This document shows positions 49,974 through 58,726 of a stretch of DNA of 64,000 nucleotides, in pieces. The position numbers and the translations under genes were made by a program. Positions within the stretch are counted from its first letter, which is position 1. Every line of letters starts with the position of its first letter. The stretch covers positions 124,001 to 188,000 of the forward strand of contig CAWCBE010000002.1 of the NCBI GenBank assembly GCA_963793825.1. Direction: 5' to 3'. The notes below the pieces were generated by a model. It was not told where the DNA came from. It saw only the letters and a program-made list of their open reading frames with translations, and did no database searches. Source of the stretch: RYN-230 sp963793825 (GTDB taxonomy: Bacteria; Actinomycetota; Actinomycetes; Streptosporangiales; Streptosporangiaceae).

Positions 49974-52331
49974 GTGAGCAAGCCCTTTCATGGGAAGATC
50001 AGCACCGACATCCGGGACTCGGTTCCCGACTGGGCGCCGTTCGAGCCGCCGAAGGCCCCCGATGGCGCCCCCAACGTGGTGTACATCGTGCTGGACGATG
50101 TCGGCTTCTCGGCGATGAGCTGCTACGGCGGCCCGATCGATACCCCGAACATTGACCGGCTCGCCGGCGAGGGGGTCCGGTACACCCAGTGGCACACCAC
50201 GGCCCTGTGCTCGCCGACCCGCTCCTGCCTGCTGACCGGCCGCAACCACACGCGTAACTCGATGGCCTGCATCACCGAGGCGGCGGTCGGGTTCCCGAAC
50301 GCCAGCGGGACCATCCCGCCGGAGAACGGCATGCTGCCCGAGATCCTGGCCGAGCGGGGCTGGAACACCTACATGGTCGGCAAGTGGCACCTGTGCCCGA
50401 CGGTGGAGATGAATGTCGCGTCGACGCGGCGGAACTGGCCGTCCGGCCGCGGCTTCGAGCGCTGGTACGGGTTCCTCGGCGCCGAGACCAACCAGTGGTA
50501 CCCGGACCTGGTCTACGACAACCACCCGGTGGACCAGCCCAAGTCGCCCGAAGAGGGTTATCACCTCACCGTGGACCTCACCGACAAGGCGATCGAGTTC
50601 ATCACCGACGCGAAGGTGATCGCGCCGGACAAGCCGTTCTTCCTGTACTACGCGCCGGGTGCCGCGCACGCACCGCACCAGGTCCCCAAGGAATGGGCCG
50701 ACAAGTTCAAGGGCCAGTTCGACATGGGGTACGAGGCGATGCGGGAGCGGACGCTGGCCCGGCAGAAAGAGATGGGCATCGTCCCGCCCGATACCGGGCT
50801 GCCGCCGGTCAACCCGATCGGCACGCCCGAGACCCGCCAGGGACCCGACGGCCAGCCGTTCCCGCCGCTCGACGTCACCAGGCCATGGGACTCGCTGTCC
50901 GCCGACGAGAAACGGCTGTTCGCGCGGATGGCCGAGGTCTATGCGGGGTTCCTGGCCCACGCCGACCACCACATCGGGCGGCTGGTGGACTACCTGGAGG
51001 AGTCCGGGCAGCGGGACAACACGATGATCATCGTGGTGTCGGATAACGGCGCCTCGGGGGAGGGCGGCCCCGACGGGTCAATCAACGAGATGCTGTTCGC
51101 GAACGGTATTCCGGACAACATCCAGAACAACCTGGCGATGATCGACCAGCTGGGCGGGACGAGGACCTATAACCACTACCCGAACGGGTGGGCGATGGCC
51201 TTCAACACCCCGTTCAAGATGTGGAAGCGGTACGAGTTCAACGGCGGCACCTCCGACCCGTGCATCATCTCCTGGCCCTCGACCACGGCCGGCCGGGGCG
51301 AGATAAGGCACCAGTACCACCACGCCATCGACATCGTGCCGAGCATCCTGGACGCCCTCGGCGTCGAGGCCCCGGAAACGATCAAGGGCCATGTGCAGAG
51401 CCGGATCGACGGGGTGAGCATGCGCTACAGCGTGGCCGATGCATCCGCGCCGTCCGCCCGCAGCACACAGTTCTACTCGATGCTCGGCTCGCGCGGCATC
51501 TGGCACGACGGCTGGAAGGCCGTCACCACCCACCCCACGCTCAGCGGCTGGAGTCACTTCAACGACGACACCTGGGAGCTGTACCACACCGACACCGACC
51601 GCGCCGAGCTGCACGACCTGGCCGCTGAGCACCCGGACAAACTCCGCGAACTGGTCAACCTGTGGTTCGCCGAAGCGGGCGACAACGGGGCCTTCCCGCT
51701 CGATGACCGGTCCGCACTGGAGATCATCACCACGCCGCGGCCGCAGCTGGCCTCGCCCCGCGACCGCTACGCCTACTTCCCCAATACCGCCGAGGTGCCC
51801 GAGGCGCAGGCGGTCAACGTGCGCAACCGGTCCTTCACGATCGGGGCACTGGTCGACATCCCCGCTCCCGGCGCGCAGGGCGTGCTGTTCGCGCACGGGT
51901 CCAAATTCGGCGGGCACGCCCTCTACGTGAAGGACAACCGGCTGCACTACGTGAACAACTTTGTCGGCATGGCGGAACAGAAGATCGACGGCACCCAGGA
52001 CATCACGGCCGGGCCGGACCTGATCCTGTCTGCCTCATTCGACAAAGACGGGGAGGACCCGCCGCACGTGTCCACCGGGATCTTGTCCCTGTATCACGGG
52101 GACAAGAAGGTCGGCGAGGGCCGGATCAGGACCCAGCCCGGGCTGTTCAGCCTGGCCGGCGAAGGGTTGTGCGTGGGCCGGGACAGCGGCGAGCCGGTCA
52201 CCGACGACTACCCGGGCCCTTACCCGCACGCCTTCACCGGCGGCACGATCAAGCGGGTCGCGGTGGACGTCAGCGGCGACCCCTACGTGGACCTCGAGCG
52301 GGAGGCTGCGGCCATGCTCGCCCGCGAGTAG
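49974..52331 (+). CDS. Type I arylsulfatase
   Basis: 785 residues from GTG 49974 (AAAGGAG 6 nt upstream). Sulfatase motifs in order: YIVLDDVGFSAMSCYGGP with metal aspartates, TTALCSPTRSCLLTGRNHT with CxPxR whose Cys becomes formylglycine, YMVGKWHLCPT, HAPHQVP and VVSDNGASGEGGPDGS. The C-terminal 180 residues (FTIGALVDIPAPGAQGVLFA onwards) form a lectin-like beta-sandwich often present in this long subgroup. It hydrolyses sulfate esters. No export signal is visible, so it is likely cytosolic. The formylglycine-generating enzyme is not in the window. Followed 6 bp later by a GAP-family membrane gene. Confidence 0.93.
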   Translation: MSKPFHGKISTDIRDSVPDWAPFEPPKAPDGAPNVVYIVLDDVGFSAMSCYGGPIDTPNIDRLAGEGVRYTQWHTTALCSPTRSCLLTGRNHTRNSMACITEAAVGFPNASGTIPPENGMLPEILAERGWNTYMVGKWHLCPTVEMNVASTRRNWPSGRGFERWYGFLGAETNQWYPDLVYDNHPVDQPKSPEEGYHLTVDLTDKAIEFITDAKVIAPDKPFFLYYAPGAAHAPHQVPKEWADKFKGQFDMGYEAMRERTLARQKEMGIVPPDTGLPPVNPIGTPETRQGPDGQPFPPLDVTRPWDSLSADEKRLFARMAEVYAGFLAHADHHIGRLVDYLEESGQRDNTMIIVVSDNGASGEGGPDGSINEMLFANGIPDNIQNNLAMIDQLGGTRTYNHYPNGWAMAFNTPFKMWKRYEFNGGTSDPCIISWPSTTAGRGEIRHQYHHAIDIVPSILDALGVEAPETIKGHVQSRIDGVSMRYSVADASAPSARSTQFYSMLGSRGIWHDGWKAVTTHPTLSGWSHFNDDTWELYHTDTDRAELHDLAAEHPDKLRELVNLWFAEAGDNGAFPLDDRSALEIITTPRPQLASPRDRYAYFPNTAEVPEAQAVNVRNRSFTIGALVDIPAPGAQGVLFAHGSKFGGHALYVKDNRLHYVNNFVGMAEQKIDGTQDITAGPDLILSASFDKDGEDPPHVSTGILSLYHGDKKVGEGRIRTQPGLFSLAGEGLCVGRDSGEPVTDDYPGPYPHAFTGGTIKRVAVDVSGDPYVDLEREAAAMLARE

Positions 52332-52337
52332 GCCGGG

Positions 52338-52982
52338 ATGGTTCTCAACCTCCTGATCATCGGGATCGCGATCGCGCTGGAGCCGATCACGCTGATCGCG
52401 TTCATCCTGATCCTCAGCGCCGACAGGGGCGTGCTGAAAGGGCTGGCGTTCATCCTCGGCTGGATGGCCTGCCTGGTGGCGGTGATCGCGGCCGTCGTCC
52501 TGCTGACCGGGGGCAAGCCGCCGGCGCCGAAGACCGCGCCCTCAACGGCCGCCCTGGTGGTCAAGGCGGCGGCCGGGGCCTTCCTGATATGGGTGGCTTT
52601 CCGGCGGCGGCGCACCATGGGCCGCCCCAGGAAGCCGCCGGCCTGGATGGCGCGTCTGGATCACCTGTCGCTCTGGACGGCAGCCGGGCTCGGCATCTTC
52701 CTGCAGCCCTGGTCACTGGTGGCCGCCGCGGCCGCCACGGTTGTCCAGGCCAAGCTGTCCACGGCCGGCGACTGGCTGACGCTCGTGCTGTTCTGCCTGC
52801 TGGCCACGTCGGCCTTCCTGACCATGGAGCTGTACGCGGCCTTCTCGCCCGAGGCGGCTGCCCAGCGACTAGACCAGATGCGGAAGTGGATCGACAGTCA
52901 CACCGACCAGGCCATCGTGCTGCTTTCCCTGGGCGTGGGCGCCTGGCTGCTGGGGAACAGCATCTACGTCATCGTGTCGTAA
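52338..52982 (+). CDS. GAP/Sap-family membrane protein
   Basis: 214 residues with six membrane helices: NLLIIGIAIALEPITLIAFI, a GLAFILGWMACLVAVIAAVV helix, AALVVKAAAGAFLIWVAF, GLGIFLQPWSLVAAAAATVV, LVLFCLLATSAFLTMELYAA and the final VLLSLGVGAWLLGNSIYVIV. The PITLIAFILILSADRG opening is typical of GAP (Sap) proteins, implicated in mycobacteria in export of glycolipids. It starts 6 bp after the arylsulfatase stop, so co-expression is very likely; a link between a sulfatase and a Sap-like exporter is intriguing but unproven. Confidence 0.88.
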   Translation: MVLNLLIIGIAIALEPITLIAFILILSADRGVLKGLAFILGWMACLVAVIAAVVLLTGGKPPAPKTAPSTAALVVKAAAGAFLIWVAFRRRRTMGRPRKPPAWMARLDHLSLWTAAGLGIFLQPWSLVAAAAATVVQAKLSTAGDWLTLVLFCLLATSAFLTMELYAAFSPEAAAQRLDQMRKWIDSHTDQAIVLLSLGVGAWLLGNSIYVIVS

Positions 52983-52999
52983 CGCCCGCGGCCGGCCCG

Positions 53000-53044
53000 G
53001 GCAGCTGCGGGCACTGGCCCGGGCCCCGCGCCCGCAGCTGCCCA
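53000..53044. terminator. Bidirectional hairpin between convergent genes
   Basis: GGGCAGCTGCGGGC at 53000-53013 and GCCCGCAGCTGCCC at 53031-53044: 14 perfect base pairs with a 17-nt loop. It lies between the stops of the Sap-like gene (52982) and the DUF1345 gene (53049), so it can end both transcripts. Confidence 0.65.
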
Positions 53045-53048
53045 GACC

Positions 53049-53744
53049 CTAGAGGACGTTGATCGCCCGGGCGATCACCAGCGCGGCCAGGACGAGCGAC
53101 CCGACCGCCTCGAGCATCATGAGCAGCTTGGCCCACGGCCTGATCGCGGACACGTCGGTCGGGCTGAAGGCGGTGGCCGTCCAGAACGCTAGCGACAGGT
53201 AGTCGACGAACGTCGGCACCCAGGTCGCGGACACGTAGCTGGAGTGCTGCATCTCGGGGAAGATGAACGCCGGGTTGCGGTCCGGGTGGTGGGCCCGGGC
53301 GGCGGCGCCGCCGCGGTCCAGGTCCCAGTACCACAGCCCGAACGCGATCACGTTCGTCGCCCAGATCACCGCGCCGGCGGCCAGCAGCGCGCCCGGGTTA
53401 TGCGCGAACAGCTTGTTGCTGGTGAGGATGTCGAGGACCAGCCGGAGCGCGGCCACCAGGTTGGCCAGCGTGATGAGCACGATGACGGTCCCGGTGACGA
53501 CCCGCAGCCAGGTGCGCTGCCGGTCGATGCGGCCCGGGTCCCCGATGATCATGACGGCCAGCAGCGCGACCAGCACGACCGGGACCACCCAGGCCGGCTG
53601 GATGCGGTAGCGGGCGGGCAGCGCTACGTGCAGGCCCGCGACGACGAGGATCGCCATGGCCGCCGGCCACCAGTGCTCACCCCGCCGGGCCGCCGGCACT
53701 GGCTCGACAGCGGGCGGCTGGCACGGTTTCCGGCCAATAGTCAC
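53049..53744 (-). CDS. DUF1345-family membrane protein
   Basis: 231 residues from GTG 53744; a longer frame to 53948 adds 68 residues that look non-protein, so the shorter start is preferred. Helices: AAMAILVVAGLHVALPARY, PVVLVALLAVMII, VVTGTVIVLITLANLVAALR, AAGAVIWATNVIAFGLWYWD and AKLLMMLEAVGSLVLAALVI. The family signature is the loop DYLSLAFWTATAFSPTDVSA, resembling the pore-like segment of potassium-channel-type DUF1345 proteins. Function not established. Converges with the Sap-like gene and diverges from the DUF2252 gene. Confidence 0.8.
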   Translation of the reverse strand: MTIGRKPCQPPAVEPVPAARRGEHWWPAAMAILVVAGLHVALPARYRIQPAWVVPVVLVALLAVMIIGDPGRIDRQRTWLRVVTGTVIVLITLANLVAALRLVLDILTSNKLFAHNPGALLAAGAVIWATNVIAFGLWYWDLDRGGAAARAHHPDRNPAFIFPEMQHSSYVSATWVPTFVDYLSLAFWTATAFSPTDVSAIRPWAKLLMMLEAVGSLVLAALVIARAINVL

Positions 53745-53865
53745 GCTCCATGGTGATCGCGGGCGCCCGGACCCGGGATCGTCCCTTGCGGATGATGTGC
53801 CGCCGCCGTGCCGCCCGCAAACTGTGGCAATCAGGGCGGGGAGATGGCCAGCACGGGAGGGCCGG

Positions 53866-55380
53866 ATGACTGAGAGACGAACGGCAGAAAAAGAGATCGT
53901 GTACCCCACCGTTGGCGAACGCCGGGCCAAGGGAGCAGAGGCCCGCACGCGGACCCCTCCGTCGGGTCATTCGGGGTGGGAGCCGGCCGCTGACCGTCCT
54001 GATCCCGTCGCGCTGCTCTCGGGGCAGGACGTCACCCGCGAGCCGGACCTGGTGCCGGTCCGTCATGGCCGGATGATGGCCTCGCCGTTCACGTTCTACC
54101 GGGGCGCGGCCGCGGTCATGGCGGCCGACCTGAAGGACACGCCGGTCGCAGGCCTGGGCGCCCAGCTGTGCGGCGATGCGCACCTGTCGAACTTCGGCCT
54201 GTTCGCCTCGCCCGAGCGGCGGCTGCTGTTCGACCTGAACGACTTCGACGAGACGCTGCCCGGGCCGTTCGAGTTCGACGTGAAGCGGATGGCGGCCAGC
54301 TTCATGATCGCGGGCCGCCACAACGGGCTGTCCCGGGCCGACGCGCGCGCCGCGGCCCGGGCGTCCGCCACGGCCTACCGGGAGGCCATGGCCGAGTTCG
54401 CGCAGATGCCGACGATGGACATCTGGTATGCGCACCTGGACGAGGATGAGCTGATGCGCGCCATCCGGCACACGGTGGCCGGGACGAAGAAGGGGACCAA
54501 GGGCGAGAAGCAGTCCAAGGGCGAGAAGGAGTCCAAGGGAGCCAAGAAGGATTCCGGGCAGGAAGCGAAGCTGGCCAAGCTGGCCGAGAAGCGGGCCGAG
54601 AAGACCCGTGAGAAGGCGCACACGCGGGACAGCCTGCAGGCCCTGTCCAAGCTCGGCGAGCTGGTCGACGGGCGGTACCGGATCGTCAGCCAGCCGCCGG
54701 TCATCGTCCCGGCGCGGGACCTGGCCGCCACCTATGGCCTGTCCCCGGAGGAGGTCGTGCCGGTAATCCACGATCAGTTCCGGGCCTACCGGGCCACCCT
54801 GCAAGACGACCGGCGCCGCCTGCTGGAGCGCTTCCAGTTCGTGGACGTGGCCCGCAAGGTGGTCGGCGTGGGCAGCGTCGGCACCCGGGCGTTCATCGTC
54901 CTGCTGCAGGGACGGGACGCGCAGGATCCGCTGTTCCTGCAGATCAAGGAGGCGACGTCCTCGGTCCTGGAGGCCTACCTGCCCAAGAGCAAGTACCGCC
55001 AGCACGGCGAGCGGGTGGTGCACGGCCAGCGGATGATGCAGGCCGCCAGCGACATCTACCTGGGCTGGACGAAGGGGCTGGATACGCGCCGGCACTTCTA
55101 CTGGCGCCAGCTGCGTGACATGAAAGGCTCGGTCCTGGTCGAGGAGATGACACCGCTGGGCCTGACCTTCTACGCCCGCACCTGCGGGTGGACGCTGGCC
55201 CGGGCCCACGCCCGGTCTGGGGACCCGGTGGCCATGGCCGAGTACCTGGGCGCCAGCGACGCGTTCGACAAGTCGATCACCGACTTCTCCGAGCGCTACG
55301 CCGACCAGAACGAGCAGGACTACGAGAACTTCGTCAAGGCCATCCGGTCCGGGCGGCTGGAAGCGGTCGAGGGCGTCTGA
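53866..55380 (+). CDS. DUF2252 protein
   Basis: 504 residues; GGGAGG 5 nt before ATG 53866. Motifs: RHGRMMASPFTFYRGAAAVM, LCGDAHLSNFGLFASPERRL and FDLNDFDETLPGPFEFDVKR, an aminoglycoside-phosphotransferase-like fold with catalytic-loop Asp/Asn and a metal Asp. A lysine-rich insertion of about 50 residues (TKKGTKGEKQSKGEKESKGA and following) breaks the kinase-like core around 205-255. Late part: LFLQIKEATSSVLEAYLP and VEEMTPLGLTFYARTCGWTL. The family is common in actinobacteria; its substrate is unknown. Confidence 0.9.
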   Translation: MTERRTAEKEIVYPTVGERRAKGAEARTRTPPSGHSGWEPAADRPDPVALLSGQDVTREPDLVPVRHGRMMASPFTFYRGAAAVMAADLKDTPVAGLGAQLCGDAHLSNFGLFASPERRLLFDLNDFDETLPGPFEFDVKRMAASFMIAGRHNGLSRADARAAARASATAYREAMAEFAQMPTMDIWYAHLDEDELMRAIRHTVAGTKKGTKGEKQSKGEKESKGAKKDSGQEAKLAKLAEKRAEKTREKAHTRDSLQALSKLGELVDGRYRIVSQPPVIVPARDLAATYGLSPEEVVPVIHDQFRAYRATLQDDRRRLLERFQFVDVARKVVGVGSVGTRAFIVLLQGRDAQDPLFLQIKEATSSVLEAYLPKSKYRQHGERVVHGQRMMQAASDIYLGWTKGLDTRRHFYWRQLRDMKGSVLVEEMTPLGLTFYARTCGWTLARAHARSGDPVAMAEYLGASDAFDKSITDFSERYADQNEQDYENFVKAIRSGRLEAVEGV

Positions 55381-55399
55381 GGGGCCGGCCGGGGCGCAT

Positions 55400-55405
55400 T
55401 ACCGT
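55400..55405 (+). promoter_or_regulatory. -10 box TACCGT before the CoA-binding protein gene
   Basis: TACCGT ends 6 nt before GTG 55412; no ribosome site. Leaderless arrangement. Confidence 0.35.
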
Positions 55406-55411
55406 GGGGCC

Positions 55412-55837
55412 GTGACCGGTACTGACGCCCTGGCCGAGCGCATCCTCCGGACCTACAGCGCGATCACCGTGGTGGGCGCCAGCGCCCACCACGCCAAGGC
55501 GGCGCACTACGTGCCCGCGCACATGCAGCGGCACGGCTGGCGCATCATCCCGGTCAACCCGCACGCCGACGTCATCCTCGGCGAGCGGGTCTACCGGGTG
55601 CTCCGCGATGTGGGCGGGCCGGCCGGCCTGGTCAACGTCTTCCGGCCGTCCGCGCAGACGCCGGACGTCGCCCGCCAGGCGGTGGCGGCCGGCGCCACCG
55701 CCCTGTGGCTGCAGCTGGGCATCACCTCGGCGGAGGCCCGCGCCATCGCTGAGCAGGCCGGCCTGCTGTACGTGGACGACCGCTGCCTGATTATTGAGCA
55801 ACGGCGCCTCGGGCTGACTGCCCCCTCCCCAGCCTGA
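55412..55837 (+). CDS. CoA-binding (YccU-like) protein
   Basis: 141 residues. A single CoA-binding Rossmann domain: TYSAITVVGASAHHAKAAHY, WRIIPVNPHADVILGERVYR, VNVFRPSAQTPDVARQAVAA, ALWLQLGITSAEARAIAEQA and the family end VDDRCLIIEQRRL. These small proteins bind CoA or nucleotide through a succinyl-CoA synthetase-like domain; role unknown. GTG 55412 lies 31 bp after the DUF2252 stop but has its own TACCGT -10 box, so it may be expressed both ways. Confidence 0.9.
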   Translation: MTGTDALAERILRTYSAITVVGASAHHAKAAHYVPAHMQRHGWRIIPVNPHADVILGERVYRVLRDVGGPAGLVNVFRPSAQTPDVARQAVAAGATALWLQLGITSAEARAIAEQAGLLYVDDRCLIIEQRRLGLTAPSPA

Positions 55838-55840
55838 GCG

Positions 55841-55860
55841 GCCCGGCCAGCGGGCCGGGC
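55841..55860. terminator. Hairpin between convergent genes
   Basis: GCCCGGCC, loop of four, GGCCGGGC: 8 GC pairs directly after the CoA-binding protein gene. Plausible terminator, no T-run. Confidence 0.4.
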
Positions 55861-55930
55861 GGCGGCCGGCTGGATGCCGATCCGGGCCAGGATGCGGGCG
55901 TGCCAGCGTCGTCGGTGGCCGCTGCCTGAT

Positions 55931-56188
55931 TTACAGGAACTGCCCTGGCCTGTCGTCGTCCGGGTCGCCGCGCCAGACGATGGCCACCACCTCAGCCGGG
56001 TCGATCACCGTCCAGCCGGTCTCCCGCTCCAGCCGGACCAGCCCATCCGGCCGGATTTCCACGCCGGTCAGCTTCTTGTTCTCCGCGGCCGGGAAGCCGA
56101 CCGGCCCGATCCGGCTGACCAGCATGGAGATCGCCCCTGACTTGCCGAGGAGGGGCTGGAGCAACTCGCGCATCTGGTCGCCGGTCAT
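55931..56188 (-). CDS. Small uncharacterised protein, 85 aa
   Basis: ATG 56188 has a perfect GGAGGTGA ribosome site, which overlaps the stop codon of the HAD gene before it. The product begins MTGDQMRELLQPLLGKSGAI and has a beta-rich middle (PVGFPAAENKKLTGVEIRPDG, LVRLERETGWTVI) ending VVAIVWRGDPDDDRPGQFL. No membrane helix or known motif. Coupled to the HAD hydrolase, 6 bp apart. Confidence 0.65.
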   Translation of the reverse strand: MTGDQMRELLQPLLGKSGAISMLVSRIGPVGFPAAENKKLTGVEIRPDGLVRLERETGWTVIDPAEVVAIVWRGDPDDDRPGQFL

Positions 56189-56194
56189 CGCCTG

Positions 56195-56911
56195 TCACCT
56201 CCGGGGCCGCGGCGGGGCGGCGGCCCCATGCCGCCGGCGCGCCGCCTCGTGCCCCGGAGGATATGTGCCCGCGCCGGGCGGCCGCTGATCCCCGGCTGGC
56301 GGGCCGGTCCCGAGCAGTCCGGCAATGTCCCGGATCGCCTGCGCGGTGCCGGTGAACAGGACGGCGTGCAGGCCGGCCGCCCGGGCTCCCGCCACGCACG
56401 CGGCGGTGTCATCGAGGAAGGCCGTCTCCGCCGCGGTGACCCCCAGCCGTGCGCAGGCCAGGGCGTAGCTGCGGGGGTCCGGTTTGGTCATCCCGGCTTC
56501 ATGCGAGTAGACGATCTCGTCGACGAGGTCCCCGAAGCCGTAGGCCGCCTGCTCCCGCTCCCGGGCCCCGACGAAGCTGTTGCTCAGGATGGCGGTGCGG
56601 TACCGCGGCCGGAGCCGGCGGGCGTACTCGATCAGCGGGGTGTTCGGGGTGCCCTGGTACTCGCGCCACAGGTCGGCCATGAACTCGGTGAGCTGCCGCC
56701 CGTCCAGGCCGAGCCGGTCCCGGATGGCGCGGTGCACCTCCGGCTCGGACAGGGCGCCGATGCTCCCGCGGGCCCAGACGTCGCGCAGCCGCTCCCCGGC
56801 TTCCCCGGCCGCCAGGCCGAGCCGGGCCTCCCACCGCCGGGTGGTGCCCAGGTCGGGCGTTATCTCCAGGACGCCCCCGATGTCGAACACCACCGCGCGG
56901 ATCGCCGTCAT
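56195..56911 (-). CDS. HAD-family hydrolase
   Basis: 238 residues; ATG 56911 with GAGGAGG 8 nt upstream. HAD motifs: I VVFDIGGVLEITPD (first Asp present; the usual second Asp is replaced by Gly-Gly as in the epoxide hydrolase N-domain/YihX group), II RTAILSNSFVG, III MTKPDPRSYALAC, IV ETAFLDDTAACVAGARAAG. An Arg/His/Pro-rich tail of about 35 residues follows the fold. Because the D-x-D second aspartate is missing, strong phosphatase activity is doubtful. Operon with the small gene at 55931. Confidence 0.88.
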   Translation of the reverse strand: MTAIRAVVFDIGGVLEITPDLGTTRRWEARLGLAAGEAGERLRDVWARGSIGALSEPEVHRAIRDRLGLDGRQLTEFMADLWREYQGTPNTPLIEYARRLRPRYRTAILSNSFVGAREREQAAYGFGDLVDEIVYSHEAGMTKPDPRSYALACARLGVTAAETAFLDDTAACVAGARAAGLHAVLFTGTAQAIRDIAGLLGTGPPAGDQRPPGAGTYPPGHEAARRRHGAAAPPRPRR

Positions 56912-57194
56912 GCTGCTGTGCCTCCTCGGGCCGGCGCACCGGGCCGGCCGGTTGCCTGCCCGCCCAGGCTGGGCCCTCACCCAGCGGGAAGGTCAACCCG
57001 GCGGGGCCCGGGGCGGCGAGCGGGAGCCCGCGCTCACTGGCTTCAGCCCGCACCTGATGGCCGCCGCGGCCAGGCCATGGCGCGCCGGCCGCCCGGCCGC
57101 CTGGCCGCCCGGGCTGCGGCCGGCCAGTCCGGCCGTGAAGAGCACCAACGAGGTGCCTTGACAGGCCGCGGCGCCCGGGACGCATGATGGGCCC

Positions 57195-57524
57195 ATGCCT
57201 GACCCGGATGGACGAGCCGAGCTCCCGGTCGCCTGCACGCTGGGGCCCGCGGACGGCGCCGGGCGGATCCGCCGCTGGCAGCGCCTGGCCGCGGCCGCCG
57301 CCCCGGCCAGTCACCTGGAGGGCGGTCGGCTGGTGGTCCGCTACCAGCCCGCGCCCGGAGTCCTGGGCGAGCTGCGGGAGCTGGCCGCGGCTGAGGCGGA
57401 CTGCTGCTCCTTCGCGGAGTGGGCGGTGACCGAGCAGGACGGCCAGCCGACCCTGGTCGTGTCGGCCGCCCCGGGTGCGCCGGAGCGCATCGAGCCGATC
57501 GCCGCGCTCTTCGGCGCGGCCTAA
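57195..57524 (+). CDS. Small conserved-type protein, 109 aa
   Basis: Starts MPDPDGRAELPVACTLGPAD at ATG 57195 and contains RIRRWQRLAAAAAPAS, then LVVRYQPAPGVLGELRELAA and EADCCSFAEWAVTEQDGQP. The pair of adjacent cysteines with Ser-Phe (CCSF) and the Arg-Trp motif recall small actinobacterial proteins often found near metal or mercury-type regulators, but I cannot name a function. It overlaps the 3' end of the deformylase gene by 4 bp in convergent orientation. Confidence 0.6.
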   Translation: MPDPDGRAELPVACTLGPADGAGRIRRWQRLAAAAAPASHLEGGRLVVRYQPAPGVLGELRELAAAEADCCSFAEWAVTEQDGQPTLVVSAAPGAPERIEPIAALFGAA

Positions 57525-58048
57525 CCCCGCGGTCCGCGGGCCGGCTGGCTGACCGGGCCGGCCAGCAGCTGCCGGGAGCTGAGGACGGCCAGCGCACGGC
57601 GCCGGTCCCGGGCGCTCAGGTGGTCAAGGTAGAGCCGGCCGTCCAGGTGGTCCATCTCGTGCTGCAGGCAGCGGGCCAGTTCCCCGGTCCCCTCCACCCG
57701 GACCGGCTGGCCGTCCAGGTCGGTGCCGGCCGCCACCGCGTGCGCGGCCCGCGGCACGGGCCGGCACAGCCCGGGAACGGACAGGCAGCCCTCCGGGCCG
57801 TCCTGGCTGCCCTCGCTGCTGACCAGGCGCGGGTTGATGAGGTACCCCTCGTCCCCGTCGATGCTGAAGCAGAACACCCGCAGGCCCACCCCGATCTGGG
57901 GCGCGGCCAGCCCGGCCCGGCCGGGCAGCCGGCAGGTATCAAGCAGGTCGGTCACCAGCCGGGCCAGCCCGGCGTCGAGCCGGGTTACCGGGGCGCACCG
58001 GTCGCGGAGCACCGGGTCCCCGAGCTCGCGGATGGGCCGCACGCTCAC
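57521..58048 (-). CDS. def: Peptide deformylase
   Basis: 175 residues with all three catalytic motifs: GRAGLAAPQIGVGLRV, GPEGCLSVPGLCRPV and CLQHEMDHLDGRLYLDHL. The Cys of motif 2 and the two His of motif 3 bind the metal; the Glu is the catalyst. It removes the formyl group from nascent proteins. GTG 58048 overlaps the PadR stop codon as GTGA, so it is translationally coupled to a regulator, an unusual arrangement for def, which usually stands near fmt. This suggests an accessory copy, perhaps one whose expression changes under stress or inhibitor exposure. Confidence 0.93.
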   Translation of the reverse strand: MSVRPIRELGDPVLRDRCAPVTRLDAGLARLVTDLLDTCRLPGRAGLAAPQIGVGLRVFCFSIDGDEGYLINPRLVSSEGSQDGPEGCLSVPGLCRPVPRAAHAVAAGTDLDGQPVRVEGTGELARCLQHEMDHLDGRLYLDHLSARDRRRALAVLSSRQLLAGPVSQPARGPRG

Positions 58049-58647
58049 CGCTCCAGCCCTCCGGGCGGTGACGGCCGGGCTGCGGCCCGGGCATCTGGCT
58101 CGCCGAGCTTGGGAATGGCGTCGAGCAGTTCCTCGTGCCATCGGGTCTCCGCCTCCAGGCGGACGATGGCATGCCGCAGGATCAGGGAGTCCGCCACGGT
58201 CTGCTCCGCCCAGGAACGGTCCTGCTCGTGCCGGAAGAACTCCAGGTGCGCGGTAAGGGCCCGGTGCCGGTCGGCGACCAGCGCGTGCAGCTCCTCGCGG
58301 GGCAGCTCGCCGCTCATGGCCACGGCCAGGTCCACCGGGTCCGGCCGCAGCCCGACCTGGCGGAAGGCCTCGGCGCGGAGGGCCAGGAGCTCCTTGCGGC
58401 CCTGACCCGTGATGGCGTAGACGGTCCGGGCGGGCAGGTTCCCGGCCTGCTCGCTGCGCACCGCCTCGATCAGCCCTTCGGCGGCCATCCGGTGCAGCGC
58501 CCCGTACAGCGAGCCGGGGCGCACGTCGGACCACAGCTCCGCCCGGTCGATCCGGGCGTCCCGGCGGATCTGGTGCCCGTACATCGGCCCGTGCCGGGCC
58601 AGGGCGCCGAGCACGAACAACCGGGTGGGGTTCACCGTATTAGTCAA
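58045..58647 (-). CDS. PadR-family transcriptional regulator
   Basis: 200 residues. N-terminal winged helix: LFVLGALARHGPMYGHQIRR, then VRPGSLYGALHRMAAEGLIE and RTVYAITGQGRKELLALRAE, the PadR signature. A C-terminal coiled helix region (PREELHALVADRHRALTAHL and following) is of the Vir_act_alpha_C dimerisation type. TTG 58647 is the earliest start; GTG four codons later is possible. The 30 bp upstream are AT-rich with an AGTACT core, a likely self-operator. Overlaps def by 4 bp, so PadR probably regulates both. Confidence 0.9.
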   Translation of the reverse strand: MTNTVNPTRLFVLGALARHGPMYGHQIRRDARIDRAELWSDVRPGSLYGALHRMAAEGLIEAVRSEQAGNLPARTVYAITGQGRKELLALRAEAFRQVGLRPDPVDLAVAMSGELPREELHALVADRHRALTAHLEFFRHEQDRSWAEQTVADSLILRHAIVRLEAETRWHEELLDAIPKLGEPDARAAARPSPPGGLER

Positions 58648-58726
58648 ACATGAGTACTACGATATGACAACTCACACGGCCAGATCCCGCGGCCGGCGCG
58701 GGGCGCCGGGCCGGGCCAGGCCCGGG

